NCBI RefSeq assembly: GCF_902459465.1
Contig: NC_047076.1
Location: forward strand, 7,448,146-7,512,145
Direction of reading: 5' to 3'
Length of the DNA: 64,000 nucleotides
DNA from: Asterias rubens
Lineage: Eukaryota; Echinodermata; Asteroidea; Forcipulatida; Asteriidae
The first letter of the stretch is position 1, and each line of letters begins with the position of its first letter. Made by a program: the position numbers and the translations under genes. Shown in pieces: positions 33,021-43,000 of this stretch. The notes beneath the pieces were generated by a model. That model ran no database searches and was not told the origin of the DNA. It worked only from the letters and a program-made list of their open reading frames with translations.

Positions 33021-34040
33021 GCTTACATCAGCTTGTCAACCAACAGCCACAGTACACAGCGTGTGATTGGAGGATGAATCTTTAAACAACCACTGCAGCG
33101 TCCAATCAGCACAGGGTACTTCATGGATGATGTGAATTCACACAACTCCTACCAACTTCCTGTAACTTCAGGAATCAAAGCTAAGGTTTGGAGAATTGGC
33201 TGTGGGGACCTGGCTTTATAACGGTATCACAACAAGAATAAATGGCTTTAAAAGGGTTCAAAACCACTCACAGGAAGAAGTTTTAATGCGTTCTTTTTCA
33301 GTACTAAAAGTTAAATTGTTGTGATTGTACATTTAAAGCTAAATTAGTAGTCCCAGCCTATTTCTATACTATCCGCCCAGGTGATAGTTGAAAAGCAGGA
33401 CAATTCTTTTCAGAACTTAGAAGTCTCATACAGCCACAACACAAGTCTTTTTACATGAAACCAGACATGATATTAAAAGGGTCATGAGTTCGAATCCCAC
33501 CTGACATGCCTGAGTTATATGCCTGTGTTTTTTTCACAGAAATCTGGAAAGTACCGAGTATACACAGTGTTAAAGACATTGGTGTATGTGGGTAAATCTA
33601 AAATGAAATGAGCATGATACTCTTGTAACGTCCATTTCGTTTGTCTTCAGAGAATCTTTAAAAAAGTTCTTATAAAATAGCCTGAAAAGTCGATTTTACA
33701 CAAATGGACTGGTAATGAGGTGTCTCAAGAGACTTCCATGGGCTCTGAAAATTGACTTTGAGGCCGATAACAAGATGTCTGCTTCTGTTGGGCAGACGAA
33801 TCAAAATGATACATTCCAACATGGAGGCCTTTTTGGAAAGAGTTGTAAAAAGTGTTTAAAAAACTGTTTAAAGAAGTCACAATGTGTACATGTATAAACG
33901 TGTTAAAGTATCTATGTAAAATACAAAAACAATTTTTACTTTTCAGGCCTGATGCTTCAGTATTGAAAGGGCAGGGGCACCGAGGTGTTCTTTCCTGTGT
34001 AAATGTCACCTCTTTGTTTTGAGGAATTTGTACATCGTTA
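33021..34040 (+). other. MSL1 3' UTR and downstream region
   Basis: The first AATAAA is at 33237. A SINE S3 fragment with GAGTTCGAATCCCACC lies at 33474-33600. No further exon was found. Confidence 0.5.
33237..33242 (+). promoter_or_regulatory. Candidate polyadenylation signal for MSL1
   Basis: The first AATAAA after the MSL1 stop is about 217 bp downstream. A second candidate at 36564-36569 would give a 3.5 kb 3' UTR. The sequence alone cannot decide which is used. Confidence 0.4.
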
Positions 34041-34645
34041 TTGGAATAGTTCAAAGGGTCTATGTAACTTTTGTAGGACAAAAAAACACAATGTCCACAG
34101 ATTTACACTAAACTTACACAGTTTGAAGATAATGATAGTAGAAAGCTTCCCTGAAAATATTACGTGCTGAGGTGCTGTAGTTTTTGGGAAATGAGTAAAA
34201 CAATGTCATGAAAATAATTTTCGTCTCATGAGACGAACATTATTTTAATCATTTACAAACGTATTTCATTCATTCAGTCAATGCGGAGCATCGGATGATG
34301 GCCCTCCAAACACGTTGGTCCTCCATTGCTGTATGTAGCTCTTCCCGACGCAGTCCAGAGTCCCTGCACAAGGTGTCCACATAGGTGGTTTGTGGTCTGC
34401 CTCGGGAACAGTGACCTTGAGTAGGGGCCCAAAGCACAAGCTTGTTTACTGCCAGCTCTGCTCAGCATGTCTGAGACAGTGATCTGCATATTTAATGACA
34501 TTATTTTACTAATTTCTACAGCTTTCAAACTACAGCACCTCAGTAAGTAATATTTGAAGGGAAGCTTTCCACTATCATTATCTTCAAACCCTGTAAGTTT
34601 AATGTAAATCTACGGAAATTTTGAAAATGTACCCAATCCTTTAAG
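34040..34645. repeat. Palindromic element, TGTCCACAGATTTACA family
   Basis: The left half has TCCACAGATTTACACTAAAC and GATAATGATAGTAGAAAGCT. The right half has these inverted (AGCTTTCCACTATCATTATC, GTTTAATGTAAATCTACGGA). The centre is occupied by a LINE fragment. Another copy spans 41217-42065. Confidence 0.8.
34265..34490 (-). mobile_element. LINE 3' end (reverse transcriptase ORF C-terminus) fragment
   Basis: The minus strand can be read as TTYVDTLCRDSGLRREELHT followed by AMEDQRVWRAIIR and a stop. This is the usual C-terminal tail of non-LTR retrotransposon ORF2 proteins. It is followed by a TGAATGAATGAA tail. Only the last ~75 codons are present, with the frame broken upstream, so it is a dead 5'-truncated copy. 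Confidence 0.75.
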
Positions 34646-35935
34646 GGGCACCAAGGCAATGACCTGGGCACGTGCCTCCAAGAAGCATCAGGCCTGACTT
34701 TACATAAGTGTATATATCTGTAGTTATGTACATTTATCAACATGTATAAAGAACAATCATAGTTGTCAATTATCACTGGGAACAGATCAAAGGTTTTTTG
34801 GGAATCAAGTTCCATGAATCCCAAATCGTCTTTTCTCTCCTCTTGTTATATAAGGTCGCTTGGACTCGCCAAATTACCTCTTTGTAAACAGGAATGCTGT
34901 TTAAAGTTGACATCTCAAACAAATGTAAAGTAGAAATGAGATTCAGGACTTCAGAATGTACTCTTTATTAGCAAAACCTTTTTGAGTGCTATTTAAAACA
35001 AGAGCCGAGCAGACTGTACCTTCCAAAACGTTTGTCTTCTCCCGAGTTTGGTTGAATACTTATTTCTGCTCAGCCAGACTGCACAAAGGCTGCAGCTAAA
35101 AAGTGGAGCAAGGCATTCCAAACATGTTTCAAAAATTGAAGTCAAAGTTGCAAACTGCTTACCAACCAAAAGGACCCATGGGTATAAATGCAACAGATAG
35201 TTTGTGGCCAGACATTTTGACCTTGGCAGAGTGTTTCTCGAAAGCGGAGAAAGACTCTGCCTCTGAGGAAGCCTTTGAGAAAAACTCTGCAAGGGTCGTA
35301 ACGTCAGGCCATTATTAGTATTTGTTGACAAAGTCTAAAGAATTTAGCGTGGAGATTTCTAACGATGGAGGATTTTGGAAGGATGTGTTTGGGTCCAACT
35401 CAAGATAGATGGATTGCAATAGATGTCATTGGCCGTCATCTTTGATGAAATAAGAACGCGTGAAGAGATATCATTGACCGAGAGTTGTGCGTAGCGCGCA
35501 CATGCGCACACTTTTCCATTGTTTTACAACAAAGATGGCGGTCAATGACACGTATTGCAATCTATTTATACCTTTTGGTTTAGGGCTTCGGGAGTTTGGA
35601 TGCACATAAAAAAAAATCTTTTTAAAGTCAAGTTGTTTTCAAATTTGTCAAACTTGTTGTTAATGTTTCAAATGGGGGGGGGGACAACCCAATGTGGTGC
35701 AGCTCCCCTCTCACCCACAATTCAACCCTACCGACCTTTTTGATGTGCCTCAACTACAGAATCGACTAAAACTATCTTTTAAACCATTTAATACTTGGTT
35801 ATGTATATGAAGAGAACGATATACTGCAGAACAACATTCAATGGTGTATTTTTAAAATAACGCAAACAGTTTAGGGGATTTTCAAACAAACTAACTTTTT
35901 CCCCACTCTTCGTTCAGATCAGCAGATTGCATTCA

Positions 35936-35939
<4 letters not shown>

Positions 35940-35982
<43 letters not shown>
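35940..35982. repeat. 43-base T homopolymer
   Basis: An uninterrupted run of T, followed by ACAG. It is either a retrotransposed poly(A) in reverse orientation or an assembly length artefact. Confidence 0.9.
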
Positions 35983-35985
<3 letters not shown>

Positions 35986-36764
35986 GTTTGTTTTTTTATG
36001 ATAGAGGGAACATTCTAATGTCACTGCCACATTCTCGAACAATACAAACCCACAAAACAGTTTTTATTTTGACTATGGCCTTCAAGCATGGTGGATATTT
36101 GGTTAACAAGTACATGTACAATCCGATATTTTTTCATGTTTGTGGATGTACTCTTTGTTTTTGTGTATTTTTTTATCGTTGTACAAAAGATATTTTTTCC
36201 TGAAAGTCAGGTTCGTGTACTAATGTTTTCATAGAAATTATGATTTGATTGCTTGGAAAGCATTCATCCATGACTGCTCTATGGGGAAAGAGTTCTGATC
36301 TCAACCTTTTGTCCATGGTTTACATGTTCTTAACGCCTCAACCCCCCCCCCCTGTGTTAGCAGGGGTCAATGTCTGTACAAGGTTGGGTACAAGGTTGAT
36401 GGAGACTGTCAACCTTTTATCACAGGGTTGGGACAAACCCTTACCAGAAATGTTAACCTTTTTTGTGATTTGTAATCATGTAAATAACACAAATTAAAAA
36501 ACATTAAAATCCTATGACTTAGACAAGACTTTGTGAAGTTTTGTGTAAAGTCATGCTGTTGATAATAAAAACTTCAATGAAGAAAAGAAGATATTGTTTT
36601 TACACTTTTGTGTCCTTTTTGTACCGAGTGCTACAGAGCAGTGGTGTTGTAGTCGAGACCTGAAGGTCCGAGGGGGCGAACGGTCTTGAGAAGAGTATGA
36701 ACAACATTAGTCAACCCTTTCATTACTGAACTGTTTGGACAGAAACATTGAAACCCACCCTTGT

Positions 36765-36995
36765 TTCCGCACGCTTCCTCGTGTCATGACATGTGTTCAA
36801 AATAAATTTGTTATTCTCGCTATCGAGAATTGATATTGTTTTAATGTTTTCTCAAAAAGTAAAGCATTTTGGGGAATAACCATTACCTTCTGTTAACCCT
36901 GTAAGTTATTTGTAAATCTGTGAACTTTTTTATTTATTGTACCGAAAGTGTTCTCGCACTAGCAAACGTCCATTGCCAAATTCAGTGGGTTTAAG
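36765..36995. repeat. Dispersed repeat, CGAGAATTGAT family, second copy
   Basis: See 23620-23925. Both carry CGTGTCATG...CGAGAATTGAT and GTTATTTGTAAATCTGTGAA in the same order. Confidence 0.7.
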
Positions 36996-36999
36996 TGAA

Positions 37000-38935
37000 A
37001 AATCTTAAACATTAAACTCCAAAAAGAACATGACAATAAAAGCACTTCCAGAAACAAAACCTTTGAAATAACAAAACACTTGATGCAGTTTTTTTTTCAT
37101 AGACATAATACATGTAGAATTTTATTTCAAAAATTATTCTTAAAATGGACATTCATCTTTCTGTTATATGCATACAAATTTTACACCCATGCATGTACAT
37201 GTTTAGGGAAGGAAAGTGAGGAATTACATGATAACAAAAAAGTTTTGCGGGTACGCATTTTAAAATCAAGACATTTACTTGTTGGCTGTCCAAACTGGAT
37301 AATGGAAAGAAAAAAAATGATGTGACATCAGGCGAGCAACTTTAGTTAGTCAAATAAAAAATGGAAACTTTCACTACAGTAGTTCAATAGAACAGCCGAG
37401 ATAACATCAATGAAGAAATCAGCTAAAAAGTTGCATGTCTTGGCTAAGATTCACAAAGCTTCATCTTAAGATGAGTTGTCCGTATCACCATAGTGATTTG
37501 TATTGTGACATTGTACCTTGCTTAGTAATTAAGGTCAATTTCATACACAGTTAAGTTCAATCTTTCCACTTGGTGAAATCATTCTATGGTAAACTTGTAA
37601 CCCATAAATGTTTCTATACAAAAAAGACTCAATATGTGTACTCAAAATTTAGAAAAATTCCCTAAAACTTGGTTACATGTGTTCTTTTAATCTTTAGAAC
37701 AGTTGCTTGTAGGCGAATTGGCAAACTCAGAGAAAAATTTGTATCAAAAATGAGAGCATTTGAAGTGAAAAAGTTATCTGAATATTGCAAATTTGTCTTT
37801 ATTCATTTGATTTGTATGAAGATGCAGCCATTTTACTTTTCCTTCAATACTGTACATTCATTGTACACTAAAATGAGGCTCAAAGGTAATTTAGCATAGC
37901 CCCTTTTTGAAAATTCAGATGCATTTGTATTCGTGCAGACTGGGTACTTAGTAAAGACGACAACAGCCTGATAATGGTCAACAAACAGGTAAAGCTTGCA
38001 CAGCTACAAGCAACTCGCAGTATTTTTGATCGCTTGAGGGAAGTGTATGACCAAAATCAATCGACTTCTAAACAAACTTGTTTGATCCATTGTTGTATTA
38101 GCATTACTTATTTGGCCATTGATACATGAAAACAACATAAAGGCCATCAACAATCGCGACACTAGGAATATGGCTACGGACAGCGCCCTCAAGCGGTCAA
38201 AAATTTGATTATGTCCTGTACATTTCATTAATAATAAACTAGCACTAAATCTGTACATTACATTTGCATTCTTAAAAACCCCATACATGTAACTGCCACA
38301 AATAAACATGTTGTTAGAAGGATGTCCTTGCTTCAAATTGACAGGAAAAATTCATCCAACATTATTCATTTCAATGCAGCACATTTTTTAATTTCCCCAA
38401 CCCCGACCATTCCCAACCCACCCAGGAGACTGGAGACAAAAAACACTTTATGGTTTTAGTGAAATAACGTGGTACCACAAACAGCAAAAATTAGAAAGAT
38501 GAAACACAATCAGTTCTGGTAAATAAACACAAAGGAGGGAAGATACAATCCGCTTTTGCAATGATTTGTTCATCCGTCATTCAACATTTAATGGTAGGAT
38601 AACACTTTGGTAAGAAAATGAGTTTTATTCAATGCAAAAGATGGAAATGTAAGAAACATCTTACCAAATTATTGCGGCCGAAGTATTATATCAATAAAAG
38701 CATGTCGCGTATGAATCTCCAAAAATCGACTGCAGTTTACGATAAGTATTGTACCTTCCCATTGAAAGATAATTTGTTTACATCAAAATAAAACACTCTT
38801 AGATGACAATGCTACTTCTTAAAATAGTAAGACAAATTATTTATTACGGATGAAGTAATAGAACCTGGAGAATGCTGAAGTCAATCGTCGTCTACATGTT
38901 TATCCTGCCGTGTCAGTCGTGGACAGTGTAATATA
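37000..38935. other. MSL1-SUMO convergent intergenic region
   Basis: AT-rich with no conserved exon. It may include the SUMO 3' UTR, with minus-strand AATAAA near 38622. Confidence 0.4.
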
Positions 38936-39121
38936 ATAGACCCCTTGTTAATGCGCAATTTCACAAAACTCTTCCTAACTAAGGATTAATCTTGTCACTT
39001 AGGACAAGTCCCAACCCTGCACTGTAGCATGCAGACCTTAAGATAAATCCCAAGTTAGGACGAGTTACTCGTTCTGACTCGAGATAAGACGAATCCTAAC
39101 TCTTTGTGAAATCGACGGCAG
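38936..39121. repeat. AGTTAGGAC TIR element, second copy
   Basis: It runs AATTTCACAAAACTCTTCC to CTCTTTGTGAAATCGACGG, with internal TTAGGACGAGTTACTCGT. Confidence 0.7.
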
Positions 39122-39197
39122 GGTATGTAAGCAACGACAGATACCGGCCTTGAGATGCTGGCAGTTTCATGCCAGATGTACCTTATACCTCCTATTA

Positions 39198-39565
39198 AGC
39201 TTGGGCGATACCAAGATATTATCGAATATCGCGATACTAATTTGGAAACGATTTTGATATCGGATCGATTTGGTTTTAATCGAAATATCGATATATCGCG
39301 ATATATCGCGATGTCGATTAAGTATCGCAATATCGCAATGTATTTCTTAGCTGAGACATCTTGCACCCCATATGTTTGGAGTAAAACCAGCAGAATAGGT
39401 CATTAGAACACCTCTCTTATGCTATAACTGTCTCTTCTACTACTTTCACTGGGAGTTTGAAGACTGATGATGTCAAATTTAATTAATCGCGATTATATCA
39501 AATATCGCAATATATTGTCGATGATATATCGTGATTAAAATAAATCGATATCATCCAAGCTTACC
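39198..39565. repeat. AAGCTTGGGCGATA TIR element, ATCG-rich
   Basis: The ends are AAGCTTGGGCGATACCA and ATCGATATCATCCAAGCTT. The interior has dense ATATCGCGATATATCGCG sub-repeats. A second copy (5' truncated) is at 62820-63112. Confidence 0.85.
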
Positions 39566-39987
39566 TCCTATGCTATCCTACTGTGTGCCTACAAACACAC
39601 ACACACACACAAGAGTTTGTATATGCCTGCAATCGTGGACCTCCTTTTGTCCCTCTTTTGTTAATACCGCTGTTTTTTGCAACATCTCCAATTGGTTTTG
39701 TACACACTTTCCAACCGTGGACCCTATTGTTCTCTTTTGTTATAGGTTCCTTCTCCAAACCTTCACTTGATTATGTTACATTATAAAAGCCAACTCATAC
39801 TTCATACAAATTCTCCAACTTGACGTTGAAAAACGAGCTCCAAGCACACGATTCGCTCCGCAGTACGTTCGAATCGTGTGCCGAAAAATCTTAGGATTTC
39901 AAACTTTTACTTTGTGTTTGCATGAAGTATGAATAAAAAAAACTACAGCAAGGAAAAAAAAATTCAAAAATTAAATAGTACCAGTTA

Positions 39988-40062
39988 TCAATTGTGGTAT
40001 GGTCGGTATCCCCCTGTCTGCGCCGTGACTACTTCGATGATGTCGTCTGGTTCCATCTCAAG
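39988..40062 (-). CDS. SUMO: SUMO coding exon 5 with stop codon
   Basis: The acceptor is TATTTCAG. The exon encodes LEMEPDDIIEVVTAQTGG plus the tail YRPYHN and a TGA at 39990-39988. The diglycine is the SENP cleavage and conjugation point. Confidence 0.95.
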   Translation of the reverse strand, partial: LEMEPDDIIEVVTAQTGGYRPYHN

Positions 40063-43000
40063 CTGAAATACATCAACATAGTCAAAATGATAAAGAACCT
40101 GACAATTGGCCACGTCAATAAGAAGTACAGTTAAATGGGCCTAATTGGCTTTGGAAATTATAATCCTCAATCTTTTTTTTTTTCTCAACAGTGGGAAAAC
40201 TTTCAAGGGTAGTATAGGCACAATAATGAAAAGGTCAAATAAATAATTGTGTAGCTTTTGAGAAATGAGTAACCGAGAGTCAATTAAATCATAACCAGTG
40301 ATCAATTTTAAGGAGATTTTTTCAAATTTTCTTGTGACTCGGTCGATTGACAAGAAAATTTTACAAGCTTGTTATTTCATGTACAGGGTACAAATCAACA
40401 CTGGACCGCAGCGCCAAGGCCAGTGATCTGACCTTGGGCCAGCAACCTCAAGACCGGAAAAACCAAATAGTCCCATGTTTTTCAAGTGAATAATAATAGG
40501 CTAAAGCTCTGTTCGTACTTCCTGCGAATGCGAATTAGACGTGAACTTGACGTCACAACTCTCCTATCGCAGCGTTATTCGCAAGTGAGTTGAGCACAGT
40601 TGAACTGCTGTGAATTATTCATTGCAAATTTGTGTCATCGTCATTCGCTTCGTACTCGCATTCACAGGATTTATGAACCGAGCTTAACTCAACTCATTAT
40701 GTAATATCTTTTTTGAAAAACTCCAGTTGAGAGATATTTCTCTTGGGGATTAATGTTCAATGAGCTGTTATAGTGAAACCCTGATCCTTTATTTGGTGAT
40801 CAATTGAGGATGTAAGCAACACTTTAACCCCCCCCCCCCCCCTTCCCCTTAAAGGCAGTGGACACTATTGGAAGTTACTCAAAATAATTATTATCATGAA
40901 ACCTTACTTGATTACGAGTAATGGGGAGAGGTTGATAGTATAAACGGCTCCCTCTAAAGTAATGTAGTTTTCGAGAACAAAGTAATTTTCCACAATTTGA
41001 TTTTGAGACCTCAGATTTAGAATTTGAGGTCTCGAAATCAAGCATCTGAAAGCACACAACTTCGTGTGACAAGGGGTTTTTTTTCTTTCGTTTTTATCTC
41101 GCAACTTTGACAACCAAATGAGCTCAAATTTTCACAGGTTTGTTATTTTATGTATATGTTGAGATACACAAACTGTGAAGAGTAGGCTTCGACAATTACC
41201 AATAGTGTCCACTAAAAGGCTTTGGGTACTTTGAGTACACGCAACACATTGTCCACAGATTTACATTAAACTTACATGGTTTGGATACATTGATGGTAGA
41301 AAGTTTTTAAAAAGAGTGCAACTTTCTAATTGCAAAATTACATTGAGAAAATGGTCAATCACACATAACTTTTGTAGTGTTTTCAGTTTTCTTTGGCACT
41401 GTTTTGAAAAGAAAACGAGGAAATCAGCTTAAAAGTTGCATGCCTGGAGCAATTAGAAAAAACAATTGCTTGAAAAATACCAATACTTGTAAATACATTA
41501 TACATGATAAAATAAAAACTATTTTTGTGACATACATGATAAAATAAAAACTATTTTTGTGACATTGTTTTACTAATTTTCTCAAATACTACAGCATCTC
41601 AGTAAGTAATAATTTAAGGGAAGCTTTCTACCATCATCACCTTTAAACCGTGCAAGTTTAAAGGCAGTGGACACCATTGGTAATTAGTCAAAATAATTAT
41701 TAGCATAAAACCTGACTTTGTAACGAGTAATGTGGAGAGGTTGATAGTATAAAACATTGAGAGAAACGGCTCCCTCTGAAGTGACATAGTTTTCGAGAAA
41801 GAAGTAATTTTCAACGAATTTGATTTCGAGACCTCAAGTTTAGTATTTGAGGTCTCGAAATCAAGCATCTAAAAGCACACAACTTCGTGTGAGAAGGGTG
41901 TTTTTTCTTTCATCATTATCTCGGAACTCCAATGACCAATCGAGCTCAAGTATTTACAGGTTTGTTATTTTATGCATATGTTGATATACACCAAGTGAGA
42001 AGACTGGTCTTTGACAATTACCAATAGTGTGCACTGTCTTTAATGTAAATCTGTGGACATTGTATTGTGTCAACCAGACAAAGATGAACTAAACTTACCT
42101 CTTTCGGTGTTGTGTCATCATTTACCGTCTCACCATCGAAGAGAAACCTAACTGTAGATGGGGGTTTTGTCTGTCAAAACAAATCAAGAATATTTCATAA
42201 ATCACTTTACGAAGTAAAGTTTCTGAAAAATCAGGGCTAGAATGTTACAGTGGACCACCTACCCAAGACCAGGGGTTTAGGGCCAGAAATTTATGACTGA
42301 ACAAGTCCAGCGGGTCTTGTCTCATTTAAATAACAAGGAATTGATGGTTCAAACAGTAGGAGGGTTAACTGTGTACTGTGTATTTACAACATGATATCAT
42401 ATTATAGGCTGGCATAGTACATCATTCAAAACCACATTGGATTATATTGAATGCAGGCTTGATACTTCACGCAAGCAATGAAGGCGATTGCCGCGATGCC
42501 CCCTGGTCATTGCCCTGGTGCCCTTGAGATGCTCTAGTACAAATTTGCAATTTCATCATAGGGTGCCCTTTACCAAGACGAAAATGCCTTGGTGCCCTTG
42601 CCCTTTCAAAAACGAAGCATACAGCCCTGTGAATGATTAACTGTATACTGAGTATTTTTTCATTCACCATTAGGCCCCTATATTGATCAAAATGGTTTTT
42701 CCACATTCATTGATGCAGGAGAGAAATACTAAATACGAGGAAATCAGCTGAAAAGTCACAAAATGAAGTTACTCACGCTTTTTTCACAGTACTTTTCCTT
42801 GATTTTTCTCATCGCCGTGTTCAGCTTTACTTTAAAAATGACTTCCATACCCAGCTAAAAAAAAAGGGACAACAAAATCAAACGTCACATTTCAAGACAA
42901 TCACTACACATTTTACACGTATTGACTGGTACCCCCATCTTTACTCGTCTCATTAAGCGCACTGGGCACTTATATTGGTATTTACTCAAACTAGGCCCTA

